From: Leptolinea sp. HRD-7 | GTDB taxonomy: Bacteria; Chloroflexota; Anaerolineae; Anaerolineales; Anaerolineaceae | Length of the DNA: 64,000 bases | Assembly: GCA_024363285.1 (NCBI GenBank) | Contig: AP024710.1 | Location: forward strand, 2,326,001-2,390,000 | Direction of reading: 5' to 3' | In this document: one piece after another, positions 1 through 8,316 of the stretch | Layout of the letters: each line of letters begins with the position of its first letter | Position numbering within the stretch: position 1 is the first letter of the stretch | Position numbers and translations under genes: made by a program | Notes under the pieces: model-generated | Seen by the model: only the letters and a program-made list of their open reading frames with translations | What the model was told of the DNA's origin: nothing | The model's database searches: none

Positions 1-86
1 GACATATTCAGAAGGCCGTAGCGCGTGAATTTTCTTCCATCCATTTTGATCAGTTTAACCCTGAAACGGGTTTAATTCTTCCCTGA
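1..86 (+). CDS. C-terminal tail of an upstream gene (partial)
   Basis: The frame beginning at base 3 is open from the window edge to a TGA at 84-86 and encodes about 27 residues ending in ETGLILP. It lies on the same strand as cydA with about 37 bases between them, so it is probably the end of the preceding gene, possibly in the same transcript. The fragment is too short to name a family. An open frame of this length could also occur by chance. Confidence 0.4.
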   Translation, partial: HIQKAVAREFSSIHFDQFNPETGLILP

Positions 87-123
87 GATTTAGTTTCACC
101 CAATTTGAATTGAGGAGCGAAAG

Positions 124-1509
124 ATGACTGTGTTATCCCTGTCCCAACTCCAATTCGCGGCAACCACGGTGTACCACTTTTTCTTTGTCCCGCTTACGCT
201 GGGACTTTCCGTGCTGGTAGCGATCATGGAGACATTGTATGTCACAAGCGGTAATGAGGTTTACCGCCGTATGACGAAATTCTGGGGAAAATTGTTCCTT
301 ATCAATTTCGCCATGGGTGTTGTCACCGGTATCGTCATGGAATTCCAGTTTGGAATGAACTGGGCGAATTACGCCCGGTTCGTCGGAGATATATTTGGCG
401 CTCCGCTGGCTGTTGAAGCATTGTTGGCTTTCTTTCTGGAATCCACATTCCTTGGCGTTTGGATCTTTGGATGGGACAAGATCTCAAAAAGACTACACGC
501 CGTGACGATATGGTTGGTGGCTATTGGAAGCAATCTGTCAGCGTTGTGGATATTGATTGCCAACTCCTTTATGCAACACCCGGTAGGGTATGAAATTCAG
601 GGAACCCGTGCTGTGATGACGGATTTTGGCGCGTTGCTTTCTAACCCGTATGTCTGGAATCAGTTCCCGCATACAGTTCTCAGCGGGTTTACCACTGGTG
701 CCTTTTTTGTGATGGGCATCAGTGCCTACCATCTTTTGCGTAAAAATCATGAAATTTTCTTCCAAAAGTCATTCAAACTGGCCGCTATTTTTGGAACCGC
801 TGCTATTATTTTGACAGCACTGGTTGGCCACACTCAGACACAATACCTGGTAAAAAACCAGCCGATGAAACTGGCTGCCGCGGAAGCCCTTTGGAATACT
901 GAAAATCCCGCGTCTTTCTCGGTATTTACTATTGTTGACCAACCGGCTAAGAAGGATATTGTCTCCATTCGTGTTCCGGGTGTTCTCAGTTTCCTTGCCT
1001 ATAACCAATTCACCGGAGAAGTGAAAGGTTTGAACGACCTTCAGGCTGAATTTGAAGCGAAATATGGCCCCGGTGACTATATGCCTTCTATCCCGATTGC
1101 TTACTGGTCGTTCCGCATCATGGTTGCGGCAGGTACATTAATGGTCCTTTTGGCCGTCTACGCTGTGCTCGTGGCGTACAATCGGAAACCAATCTTGAAA
1201 GCGAAAATGATGAAGCTTTTTCCATACTTCATCGCATTGCCATACATCTCCAACACATTTGGCTGGTTATTGACAGAGACTGGTCGGCAGCCGTGGGCAG
1301 TCTATGAGGTATTGAAAACCGCTGATTCAGTTTCACCTAATTTATCTGTGGGAATGGTATTGACCAGTCTGATCGTTTTCACGCTGCTGTACGGTGTACT
1401 AATGGCGGCAGATATATATCTTCTGGCCAAATTCGCCAAAGCCGGCCCGGCTGACCGGGGTGACGATCCGGCTATTGATGTTAAATCTGAAGAGGCATTC
1501 TGGGGATAG
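124..1509 (+). CDS. cydA: Cytochrome bd ubiquinol oxidase subunit I
   Basis: This is the haem-bearing, quinol-oxidising subunit of cytochrome bd, a membrane oxidase that reduces O2 to water without pumping protons. The 461-residue protein is polytopic. It has the N-terminal helix with a conserved His (TVYHFFFVPLTLGLS, His18) and the GRQPWAVY motif near residue 390. The stretch between the middle helices that holds the quinol (Q) loop is short, as in non-enterobacterial forms. A GAGGAG ribosome site lies 5-10 bases before the ATG. cydB follows after 10 bases. cydDC assembly genes are not in the window. In an otherwise anaerobic-looking lineage this oxidase is probably used for O2 scavenging or microaerobic respiration (inference). 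Confidence 0.96.
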   Translation: MTVLSLSQLQFAATTVYHFFFVPLTLGLSVLVAIMETLYVTSGNEVYRRMTKFWGKLFLINFAMGVVTGIVMEFQFGMNWANYARFVGDIFGAPLAVEALLAFFLESTFLGVWIFGWDKISKRLHAVTIWLVAIGSNLSALWILIANSFMQHPVGYEIQGTRAVMTDFGALLSNPYVWNQFPHTVLSGFTTGAFFVMGISAYHLLRKNHEIFFQKSFKLAAIFGTAAIILTALVGHTQTQYLVKNQPMKLAAAEALWNTENPASFSVFTIVDQPAKKDIVSIRVPGVLSFLAYNQFTGEVKGLNDLQAEFEAKYGPGDYMPSIPIAYWSFRIMVAAGTLMVLLAVYAVLVAYNRKPILKAKMMKLFPYFIALPYISNTFGWLLTETGRQPWAVYEVLKTADSVSPNLSVGMVLTSLIVFTLLYGVLMAADIYLLAKFAKAGPADRGDDPAIDVKSEEAFWG

Positions 1510-1519
1510 GAGCAAATAC

Positions 1520-2536
1520 ATGGACCTGAATACACTCTGGTTTATTCTGATATGCGTTTTGTTTTCCGGGTATTTTGTACTGGAAGGGTTTGATCTTGGA
1601 GTCGGAATGCTTCTGCCGTTTGTGGCAAAAACGGATGAAGAGCGCCGGCAGGTGATCAACACTATCGGCCCTCACTGGGACGCGAATGAGGTCTGGCTCA
1701 TTACGGCTGGCGGGGCAATGTTTGCCGCATTTCCGGGTTGGTATGCCACGCTTTTCTCCGGCTTTTATCTACCGTTATTCCTGATGCTGGTCGGGTTGAT
1801 CCTGCGTGGTGTCGCGCTTGAATTCCGCAGCAAAGATGATAACAAAACCTGGAGGGCGATCTGGGATTGGTCAACGTTTGCTGGCAGCCTGATCCCGTCA
1901 CTGTTGTGGGGTGTAGCATTCGCCAATTTCCTGCGGGGTATTCCGATCGATGCCGCGCAAAATTACACCGGCGGGTTCTGGAACCTGCTGAATCCGTTTG
2001 CCCTGGTAGGCGGACTTCTGGTAATTGCCGGGTTCCTGCTGCAGGGTTGCCTGTTCCTGGTTATGAAGACTGACGGTCTAGTTCTCGAACGTTCACAGTC
2101 TTTACTGATGAAATTCTGGGCTATCGCTCTGGTTCTACTTACAGGCGCCGTAGTTTACGCGGTATTTGAAACGGACATGGTTTCGGGAACCGGATTAAAA
2201 CCGGGGTATTTCACCTTCCTTACTGTTGTCACGTTATTACTTTCGGGATACCTCATCAACAGGAAAAATTTCAAATGGGGATTCATTGTTCAATCCCTGA
2301 CAATCGTACTTCTGACCGCGTTTGTTTTCCTGACAATGTTCCCGAGGGTGTTAATTTCCAGCTCAAATTCTGAGTGGTCGCTGACGATCTATAACGCGTC
2401 ATCCAGCCCTTACACCCTTCAGGTGATGTCAATTGTGGCATTGATCTTTGTCCCGATCGTGTTGATCTACCAGGGGTGGACTTACCGGGTATTCCGGAAA
2501 CGGATATCCAGCGACCCGAAGAAACTTGTTTATTAA
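1520..2536 (+). CDS. cydB: Cytochrome bd ubiquinol oxidase subunit II
   Basis: This is the partner subunit of CydA, about 338 residues and strongly hydrophobic throughout. The N terminus (MDLNTLWFILICVLFSGYF) and the early FDLGVGMLLPF and PHWDANEVWLI motifs are typical of CydB. The frame is open further upstream to an ATG at 1460 inside cydA, but that would add 20 polar residues. The ATG at 1520 follows an AGGAG site and fits the family N terminus, so it is preferred. It is translated immediately after cydA and ends at a strong terminator. Confidence 0.96.
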   Translation: MDLNTLWFILICVLFSGYFVLEGFDLGVGMLLPFVAKTDEERRQVINTIGPHWDANEVWLITAGGAMFAAFPGWYATLFSGFYLPLFLMLVGLILRGVALEFRSKDDNKTWRAIWDWSTFAGSLIPSLLWGVAFANFLRGIPIDAAQNYTGGFWNLLNPFALVGGLLVIAGFLLQGCLFLVMKTDGLVLERSQSLLMKFWAIALVLLTGAVVYAVFETDMVSGTGLKPGYFTFLTVVTLLLSGYLINRKNFKWGFIVQSLTIVLLTAFVFLTMFPRVLISSSNSEWSLTIYNASSSPYTLQVMSIVALIFVPIVLIYQGWTYRVFRKRISSDPKKLVY

Positions 2537-2540
2537 AAAG

Positions 2541-2574
2541 AAAGTGGAGCATCCAAAAGGTGCTCCACTTTTTC
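2541..2574 (+). terminator. Intrinsic terminator of cydAB
   Basis: Arms AAAGTGGAGCA (2541-2551) and TGCTCCACTTT (2561-2571) form an 11-bp stem with a 9-base loop followed by a T run. It sits directly after the cydB stop and before the convergent proC gene. Confidence 0.9.
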
Positions 2575-2610
2575 TATAATCTGGTGAAAAAAAGAGTTAC
2601 CGGTAAGACG

Positions 2611-3450
2611 TTATTTTTCAGGCGCTTCGCCGTTCTTGCCTTTACCTAACGCTTTGGATTTTTCATAAGCAGCCCAAACAGCGCGGCTGATAGCGGTCCG
2701 GAAACCGGCTTTTTCGAGGTAATACAAGGCTTCAGCCGATGTGCCGCCGGGCGATGTGACCTGGTTGCGCAGGGCCGCGGGATGCGATTTTGCCCCGAGG
2801 AAAAAGTCAACCGAACCGCGCAGAGTCTGAGCAACCAACTGTTCCGAAATGCGGCGAGGAAAACCAAGATGTACGCCGGCATCGATCATGGCTTCCATAA
2901 ACAGGAATACATAGGCTGGCCCGGTTCCCGAAAGGGCGGTGGCCATATCAAGATATTCCTCTTCATCTGCCAGAACCTCCTGGCCGAGAGCTGTCAGAAT
3001 ATTGCGGGCCAGTTCGATCTGGTCTTCACGGACAGCCCGTGATGCCGCCCATACGGTTATTCCTTCGCCGATCTGAGCGGGTGTGTTTGGCATAGCGCGG
3101 ATCACAGCCTTGTGGTCAAGTCCATTTGTGATAGCTGTAATAGACGCCCCTGCGACAATGGAAAGGACGACGGCCCCTTCCGGAATCTTGCCTTTTAATA
3201 CGGAGTAAACGGACTCAATCCTTTGGGGTTTAGTAGAGAGGATCACTACATCCGCGTTGCGTACGGCCTCAAGATTATCTGTAAAGGGAACCACGCCATA
3301 TTGTTCCTGTAATTCTTCCACACGTTCACCGCGAACATCAGCTGCGTTGATATGGTTACCTGTGGTGACTTTTTGGCGCAGAATTCCGGCAATCATGGCT
3401 TCAGCCATTACGCCTGAGCCTATGATGGCGATAACCGGGTTGTCTTTCAT
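2611..3450 (-). CDS. proC: Pyrroline-5-carboxylate reductase
   Basis: Catalyses the NAD(P)H-dependent last step of proline synthesis, 1-pyrroline-5-carboxylate to proline, in the cytoplasm. The 279-residue protein starts with a Rossmann dinucleotide site (IAIIGSGVMAEAMIAG). It carries the family motifs AMPNTPAQIGEG in the middle and LRNQVTSPGGTSAEAL near the C terminus, and matches the usual family length. A GGAGGAG ribosome site precedes the ATG. It lies 26 bases downstream of the methyltransferase gene on the same strand, so the two are probably cotranscribed. Confidence 0.96.
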   Translation of the reverse strand: MKDNPVIAIIGSGVMAEAMIAGILRQKVTTGNHINAADVRGERVEELQEQYGVVPFTDNLEAVRNADVVILSTKPQRIESVYSVLKGKIPEGAVVLSIVAGASITAITNGLDHKAVIRAMPNTPAQIGEGITVWAASRAVREDQIELARNILTALGQEVLADEEEYLDMATALSGTGPAYVFLFMEAMIDAGVHLGFPRRISEQLVAQTLRGSVDFFLGAKSHPAALRNQVTSPGGTSAEALYYLEKAGFRTAISRAVWAAYEKSKALGKGKNGEAPEK

Positions 3451-3476
3451 GTGTGCTCCTCCTGTGGGACCTGGCG

Positions 3477-4412
3477 TTATTCGATCTCAACCGGCGTATT
3501 ACTCCACAGCGCGAAAACAGCCGTGCTCAATAAACGTCCGGCAGAACTCTCTTTTAAGGCAAGTTCACCGGCTGTGATCATTCCCCCGGTTCCCTGCATG
3601 GTCTGTTCAAGTGACTGTGCTAGCGTAATTGATGATGCTTTCACAGCGTAAGCGGTTAGAGCGACAAAAGTCGGTTCTTTGGTCAACGATTCCCGGCAGG
3701 CTTGCAGCAATTCGGGAAGTAATTTATAAAACTCCCAGACCTCTCCTTTGGGTCCGCGTCCGAATTTGGGTGGGTCCAGGATCAAACCGTCAAATTTTTC
3801 TTCTCGCCGTGCCTGGCGGTGAATAAATTTGATGGCGTCATCCACAATCCAACGGATGGGTTTATCTGACAGACCAGAGAGGTCTTGATTTTCATGTGCC
3901 CACGTGACAGCCTTGCGGGACGCGTCAACATGAGTGACGGATGCCCCGGCTTTCGCGGCTGAAATAGTGGCGAGTCCGGTGTAGCCGAACAGGTTCAATA
4001 CTTTAATGGGACGACCGGCTTTCTTTATCAGGCTGCTGATCCAATCCCAATGAACAGCCTGCTCCGGAAAAACACCGATATGTCGTGAGCCGCTTAATTG
4101 GATTTTAAAACACAAGTCGTGATAGTGGATCGTCCAGTCGGAAGGCATATAGCCGCGCAGATTCCAATGGCCGCCGTTCTCTTCCGCCGAAGTAAGGAAT
4201 TCAGCCGTCGCTTTTTGCCATTCCTTTTCCGGAAGAGCTGGCCGCCACACCGCTTCAGCTTCGGGGCGAATAAGAAAATGAGGACCGCATCGCTCCAATT
4301 TTTTTCCATCACCGGAATCAACCAGCTCATACTCATCCCAGCGTTTGGGATAACAAACATTAATCGTTGTGGGTAAGGTATTTGAAGTTTTCACGCCGTA
4401 ATTATCCCACAT
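3477..4412 (-). CDS. Class I SAM-dependent methyltransferase, RlmI/RlmL-like
   Basis: Probable cytosolic nucleic-acid methyltransferase of the group containing rRNA m5C/m2G enzymes. The SAM-binding motif VLNLFGYTGLATISAAKAGASVTHVD and the catalytic-loop segment DGLILDPPKFGRG (DPPKF) are clear, followed by a Rossmann-like C-terminal half. No PUA domain is visible, unlike full RlmI. The frame runs open to 4508, which would overlap the divergent patB-like start. The ATG at 4412 (MWDNYGVKTSNTL) is the more plausible start, though its ribosome site is weak, and a GTG five codons later is also possible. proC follows. The substrate is not determined by the sequence. Confidence 0.82.
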   Translation of the reverse strand: MWDNYGVKTSNTLPTTINVCYPKRWDEYELVDSGDGKKLERCGPHFLIRPEAEAVWRPALPEKEWQKATAEFLTSAEENGGHWNLRGYMPSDWTIHYHDLCFKIQLSGSRHIGVFPEQAVHWDWISSLIKKAGRPIKVLNLFGYTGLATISAAKAGASVTHVDASRKAVTWAHENQDLSGLSDKPIRWIVDDAIKFIHRQARREEKFDGLILDPPKFGRGPKGEVWEFYKLLPELLQACRESLTKEPTFVALTAYAVKASSITLAQSLEQTMQGTGGMITAGELALKESSAGRLLSTAVFALWSNTPVEIE

Positions 4413-4466
4413 GTGAAGAATATCGTTTATACCTTTTTTCCTGATTCTAATCGGTCTGTCTGGAAT

Positions 4467-4499
4467 TATAATCAGATCGTATACATCACAGCCGCAGGA
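4467..4499 (+). promoter_or_regulatory. Putative promoter and ribosome site of the patB-like gene
   Basis: A consensus TATAAT at 4467-4472 lies about 35 bases before the ATG at 4507. An AGGA ribosome site is at about 4496-4499. No good -35 hexamer is seen at 16-18 bases. The region is the divergent spacer shared with the methyltransferase gene. Confidence 0.45.
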
Positions 4500-4506
4500 T
4501 ACCCAC

Positions 4507-5667
4507 ATGCCGAAACTCTTTGATCGCGAAATTGACCGTAAGAAATCAGACAGTATTAAGTGGAATTTATATGATTCTGATGTGCTTCCAATGTGGGTGG
4601 CGGATATGGATTTTGCCGCGCCTCCGACTGTAATTCAGGCGTTGAAAAGTCGGGTTGAGCACGGTGTTTTTGGTTATGCCGGTGATCCGGTTGAATTACG
4701 CCGGGTTATTATTGACCGATTGGCTGAAAAGTATGGTTGGTCCATTAAAACAGAAGATATTGTCTTTACTCCCGGTGTGGTGGTCGGGTTTAATATTGCG
4801 GCACAGGCAGTCAGCAAACCAGGTGGAGAGCTAATCATTCAACCTCCTGTCTATCCTCCGTTCTTCAAAACAGGTTCTTATGCTGAGATGGTGACTGTTG
4901 AGAATCCATTGATTCAGGATGGAGATGGGTATTACAGAATAAATTTCAATGACTTTGAACAAAAGATAACTGAGAAAACCTGTATGTTCCTGCTGTGTAA
5001 TCCCCACAATCCTGTGGGGCGCGTTTTCAAGCGGGAGGAACTGGAACGACTTGCTGAGATTTGCCTGCGGCATAATGTGGTCATTTGCTCGGATGAGATT
5101 CACGGTGATCTGATTTTTAAAGGTCATCAGCATGTTCCACTGGCTTCCATTAGTCCGGATATTGCGAATAAGACCATTACGTTGATGGCGCCCAGCAAAA
5201 CGTTCAATATTGCCGGGCTGGATTGTTCGTTTGCGATAATTCAAAACAAGGAATTGCGAGAACAATACCTGAAAGCAATGAAGGGCATTACTGGAAATAC
5301 CAATATGCTGGGTATTACAGCCGCGCTTGCCGCTTATCAAACTGGTGATCCCTGGTTGGAAGATCTAATGATGTATTTACAGGATAACCGGGACTATTTA
5401 AAACGGACCCTCGACGCAGATATGCCCGAGATCAAAATGGTTTTGCCAGAAGGCACATACCTTGCCTGGCTTGACTGCAGGCAGGCTGGCTTGAAAGAAG
5501 CCCCCTATGATTTTTTCTTAAAAAATGCTCGCGTTGCTTTTAATAATGGCGACGCTTTTGGCTCTGGTGGTAAAGGCTTCGTCCGAATGAACTTTGGTTG
5601 CACCAGAGTTACTCTAAACGAAGCCTTAAACCGGATGAAATTGGCCTTACAAAAAGTAAAAAACTAG
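4507..5667 (+). CDS. patB: PLP-dependent cystathionine beta-lyase, PatB/MalY family
   Basis: Fold-type I pyridoxal-phosphate enzyme expected to cleave C-S bonds of cystathionine or cysteine conjugates, giving homocysteine or thiols plus pyruvate and ammonia. The 386 residues cover the whole family length. Seen are the N-terminal DSIKWNLYDSDVLPMWVADMD signature, the CNPHNPVGRVF loop, ICSDEIHGDLIF with the cofactor-binding Asp, and the Schiff-base lysine in APSKTFNIAGL (Lys231). It stands alone between a divergent gene and a convergent small gene. MalY-type regulatory roles are known in some members, but nothing here indicates that. Confidence 0.9.
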   Translation: MPKLFDREIDRKKSDSIKWNLYDSDVLPMWVADMDFAAPPTVIQALKSRVEHGVFGYAGDPVELRRVIIDRLAEKYGWSIKTEDIVFTPGVVVGFNIAAQAVSKPGGELIIQPPVYPPFFKTGSYAEMVTVENPLIQDGDGYYRINFNDFEQKITEKTCMFLLCNPHNPVGRVFKREELERLAEICLRHNVVICSDEIHGDLIFKGHQHVPLASISPDIANKTITLMAPSKTFNIAGLDCSFAIIQNKELREQYLKAMKGITGNTNMLGITAALAAYQTGDPWLEDLMMYLQDNRDYLKRTLDADMPEIKMVLPEGTYLAWLDCRQAGLKEAPYDFFLKNARVAFNNGDAFGSGGKGFVRMNFGCTRVTLNEALNRMKLALQKVKN

Positions 5668-5885
5668 AAAATTGATCTCAAGGTTAATAGCACACCAATG
5701 ACGATGAACGGTATGCCGATAATGGCGCCAATCACGGTGACGGTGAGCACAATACCGACGGTCATCAACACCAGTCCGAGAACAACACCGATCAAGCGGC
5801 CAGTGAGATTAAAGATGAGTTCGATCAATTTCCAGATCGCATAAAACGGCCAGAGTAATACGGGAACATTTTTCGATTCAGACAT
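5664..5885 (-). CDS. Small two-helix membrane protein
   Basis: 73 residues with two long hydrophobic segments: the first in about residues 10-30, the second a Gly/Val/Ile-rich stretch (GVVLGLVLMTVGIVLTVTV onward). The ATG at 5885 is chosen because a strong GGAGGT ribosome site lies 5-6 bases upstream; an in-frame ATG at 5903 has no such site. The gene overlaps the 3' end of the convergent patB-like gene by 4 bases. It resembles small uncharacterised membrane proteins of Chloroflexota. No function can be given. Confidence 0.75.
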   Translation of the reverse strand: MSESKNVPVLLWPFYAIWKLIELIFNLTGRLIGVVLGLVLMTVGIVLTVTVIGAIIGIPFIVIGVLLTLRSIF

Positions 5886-5951
5886 TTTTACCTCCGGTAT
5901 CATATACGCTCATATTCGCAACAGGTTGCAAAAAGGGATTTTTCCTTCTGG

Positions 5952-5966
5952 TACAATGCGATTATG
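5952..5966 (+). promoter_or_regulatory. Leaderless-type promoter of the DUF218 gene
   Basis: TACAAT at 5952-5957 is preceded by TGG (an extended -10) and is followed by only six bases before the ATG at 5964. Transcription would start at or next to the A of the start codon. No ribosome site exists. Confidence 0.6.
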
Positions 5967-6587
5967 GTAGAGAAACATAAACCTCGTAGAACAGGATATT
6001 TTTCCTGCCTGATTTTTGTTTCACTGGTTGGATTACTGATTATCTTTCTGGTTTACGGGTCAGGTAGAATTTTGACCGTAGCAGATCCTTTGACCAGGGC
6101 GGATGCCATTGTAGTGCTCAGCGGGGGAGACGATTCAAGTCTGCTGGAAGCAATCAACCTGTATAGGGAAAATTTTGCTGATTCTATAATTCTGACAGAA
6201 ACAGGTGCGTTTCTGTCAGAATATAATACGACATATTCGCGTGAACAACGTTTGGTATTGATCAATGGCGGAGTTCCCCCAACGGCCATTCAGGTGATTG
6301 GCACTCATGCTGCCAGTACTCGCGAAGAAGCCAAACTGGTGCGTACCCGGGTCGCTAATACGGACACGCATACTCTGATTGTGGTTACCGACCCGTTTCA
6401 TACTCTGCGAACCCGATTCATTTGGGAAGACGTTTTTAAGGATAGTGGTGTAAAGTTGATAATTCGGCCATCTCGATCAAGCTGGTATAAACCAGAGACC
6501 TGGTGGATGTCAACCGCGGGATGGAAATATACACTGAATGAATTTGGTAAACTTGCGGTTTATTTGATCACCCGGGTTCCGGAATAA
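5964..6587 (+). CDS. YdcF-like DUF218 domain membrane protein
   Basis: 207 residues. One N-terminal transmembrane helix (about residues 13-33) anchors an extracytoplasmic DUF218 domain. Family motifs visible are ADAIVVLSGGDDSSLLEAINLY, VIGTHAASTREEAKLV and LIVVTDPFHTLRTRFIW. Relatives (YdcF, SanA, ElyC) are linked to cell-envelope metabolism, but no reaction is established. The start is fixed by a TACAAT box six bases upstream, which suggests a leaderless mRNA. The gene ends at a bidirectional terminator shared with the cold-shock gene. Confidence 0.85.
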   Translation: MVEKHKPRRTGYFSCLIFVSLVGLLIIFLVYGSGRILTVADPLTRADAIVVLSGGDDSSLLEAINLYRENFADSIILTETGAFLSEYNTTYSREQRLVLINGGVPPTAIQVIGTHAASTREEAKLVRTRVANTDTHTLIVVTDPFHTLRTRFIWEDVFKDSGVKLIIRPSRSSWYKPETWWMSTAGWKYTLNEFGKLAVYLITRVPE

Positions 6588-6616
6588 AAAAACCGTCCAT
6601 TATGGACGGTTTTGAT
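6588..6616. terminator. Bidirectional terminator between the DUF218 and cold-shock genes
   Basis: AACCGTCCAT (6591-6600) and ATGGACGGTT (6602-6611) form a near-perfect hairpin flanked by A and T runs on the two sides. It can serve both convergent genes. Confidence 0.85.
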
Positions 6617-6629
6617 GTTGATTATATTA

Positions 6630-6842
6630 TTATGAAAGCGGTACTACATTAGCTGCCTGCAGACCTTTTGGACCCTGTTCAACAGAGAATTCTACTTTCT
6701 GTCCTTCTTTTAATCGGCGGTAGCCTTCCATCTCAACAGCAGAGAAGTGCACAAAAACATCTTCTCCATCTTCACGGCCAATGAAACCATAGCCTTTTGT
6801 GGCATTGAACCACTTTACAGTCCCCATCAAACGATCTGACAT
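6630..6842 (-). CDS. csp: Cold-shock protein, CspA family
   Basis: 70-residue single OB-fold RNA/ssDNA-binding protein acting as an RNA chaperone. RNP1 ([10 protein letters not shown]) and RNP2 (DVFVHFSAV) are intact. The frame extends to an ATG at 6857, but that codon is part of the GGAG ribosome site for the ATG at 6842, so the shorter form ([13 protein letters not shown]) is correct. The gene is monocistronic, with a strong promoter about 85 bases upstream of the start codon and a hairpin in the leader. Confidence 0.95.
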   Translation of the reverse strand: MSDRLMGTVKWFNATKGYGFIGREDGEDVFVHFSAVEMEGYRRLKEGQKVEFSVEQGPKGLQAANVVPLS

Positions 6843-6881
6843 TCTTAAAATCTCCATCGATTGTTATTTGGCAAGAAAAAT

Positions 6882-6917
6882 CCACTGACGGGTGGGTCAA
6901 AAAAACTAAGTCAGTGG
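6882..6917 (-). promoter_or_regulatory. Hairpin in the cold-shock mRNA leader, attenuator-like
   Basis: CCACTGAC (6882-6889) and GTCAGTGG (6910-6917) are perfect inverted repeats separated by 20 bases. On the transcribed (minus) strand the hairpin is followed at once by ATTTTTC, so it looks like an intrinsic terminator inside the 5' leader. It lies about 40 bases upstream of the start codon. Confidence 0.6.
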
Positions 6918-6933
6918 GTTTCTACCGGAAGCA

Positions 6934-6962
6934 AGATTATCATGACATAAAACGCGTGTCAA
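6934..6962 (-). promoter_or_regulatory. Sigma70-type promoter of the cold-shock gene
   Basis: On the minus strand a perfect TTGACA (6957-6962) is separated by exactly 17 bases from TAATCT (6934-6939), with TG two bases before the -10. Transcription should start near 6927. The remaining bases up to 7105 are the spacer to the divergent L,D-transpeptidase gene. Confidence 0.8.
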
Positions 6963-7105
6963 GCGAACATGAATAATTTTGAAAAATTTGGGAGAAAGAA
7001 ATTTGATTAATAACATTTACAATGATTTGATGTTTATAAAGCCGGATTACAACCATAATTGGAGTAAAATCGTTTTATTGGATAGATTTGTTCTCAGAGG
7101 TTTGA

Positions 7106-8269
7106 ATGCGACGTTTGATTAATTTCCTTTTTTTGACAACCATACTCCTGACAAATATCGGTATCACTCCGGTGAGTGCCGATGACACACCTGTGACCAC
7201 ACCGGATAACTACTCTGGTGATGTGATCTGCCGCCCCGGAGTTTACCTGACTACACCTGATACATGCCTGCCTGTAGGGCCATCTTCCATGTTGACCCAG
7301 ATGGCAAAGGATGGTGTGGTTTTTCCAATCCCATCGTTACCGGTTAGTAAACCTTCCCCTTCTTTGAATGATGTTCCATTCCGGTACGCAAAAATTACCA
7401 GCCCAAGCGCGCCTCTCTATGGTTCGCCGGCTATGGGCGATGCCAGAGCCGCGACATACTATCTGAAAGGTGCCACTCGCTATATTTCTTACTCCAGCAC
7501 TTCTCAGACCGAAATGGGGCTGTATTTTCTTTCCAGTTCCGGCTTATGGGTGGATGGTGGCGATATCGCCCGTGCGGCGCCACCCGTTTTTCAGGGCGTA
7601 GTGGCACATGACACACCTCGAACTCAATTTGGCTGGATTCTGACCAACGGCTTTACTCGTCCTACACCGGATTTCAACGCGAAGGAATCAAAACACGAAG
7701 TAAAACCCGGCGAATTCTATTCCATAGCCGGTACCCGCCAGGTGGGTGATACCCTTTGGGTCATGATCGGCCTGGGTGAATGGATCGAAGACCGTATCAT
7801 TGGCCGGGTTATTCCAACCTCAGTAGCTCCAAAAGGGGTAGAGAATGGGCGTTGGATCGATATCAACCTGGAAGAACAGTCTCTATCCGTTTATGATAAC
7901 TCTAAGATGGTTTTCGCCACACTGGTTTCTACTGGAACTAAACCGTTTTACACTCAACCCGGTTTGTTTAAGATTTACAAGAAAAAAGACACTGAAACCA
8001 TGAGCGGTGATTTTTCGGGTGACAAATCTGGATATTATTATCTCGAAGATGTGCCATGGACAATGTATTTTGACAAATTGCGCGCTCTGCATGGCGCCTA
8101 CTGGCACGCACGTTTTGGTTATGACGCCTCTCATGGATGCGTAAACCTTTCACTGGGTGATTCGCACTGGTTGTATGATTGGGCAAAGGTAGGTGATTAC
8201 GTTTATGTATATGACCCCTCCGGGCAGACACCTACCGACCCGAAATTTTACACAGATGGTGGAGCTTAA
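7106..8269 (+). CDS. Secreted L,D-transpeptidase (YkuD domain)
   Basis: Peptidoglycan-modifying enzyme expected to make 3-3 crosslinks or attach proteins outside the membrane. 387 residues with a Sec signal peptide (MRRLINFLFLTTILLTNIGI, cleavage near PVSA-DD). A roughly 200-residue N-terminal part probably contains SH3-like or recognition segments. The YkuD domain begins near ENGRWIDINLEEQSLSVYD and contains HGAYWH and the catalytic SHGCVNL motif with Cys345. An AGAGG ribosome site precedes the ATG. The gene is monocistronic, ends at a terminator, and is divergent from the cold-shock gene. Confidence 0.92.
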   Translation: MRRLINFLFLTTILLTNIGITPVSADDTPVTTPDNYSGDVICRPGVYLTTPDTCLPVGPSSMLTQMAKDGVVFPIPSLPVSKPSPSLNDVPFRYAKITSPSAPLYGSPAMGDARAATYYLKGATRYISYSSTSQTEMGLYFLSSSGLWVDGGDIARAAPPVFQGVVAHDTPRTQFGWILTNGFTRPTPDFNAKESKHEVKPGEFYSIAGTRQVGDTLWVMIGLGEWIEDRIIGRVIPTSVAPKGVENGRWIDINLEEQSLSVYDNSKMVFATLVSTGTKPFYTQPGLFKIYKKKDTETMSGDFSGDKSGYYYLEDVPWTMYFDKLRALHGAYWHARFGYDASHGCVNLSLGDSHWLYDWAKVGDYVYVYDPSGQTPTDPKFYTDGGA

Positions 8270-8274
8270 TAATG

Positions 8275-8311
8275 AAAATCCGGTTGGGAACATACTCCAA
8301 CCGGATTTTTC
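8275..8311. terminator. Bidirectional terminator
   Basis: Arms AAAATCCGGTTGG (8275-8287) and CCAACCGGATTTT (8297-8309) form a perfect 13-bp stem with a 9-base loop, followed by T runs in both directions. It serves the L,D-transpeptidase gene and the convergent serA operon. Confidence 0.92.
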
Positions 8312-8316
8312 TTGAT

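Noticed and set aside
1460-1519. Longer N terminus for cydB
   Set aside because: It lies inside cydA, lacks a ribosome site, and adds a polar stretch not found in CydB; the ATG at 1520 has AGGAG.
6843-6857. Upstream ATG of the cold-shock gene
   Set aside because: This ATG is part of the GGAG ribosome site of the real start at 6842.
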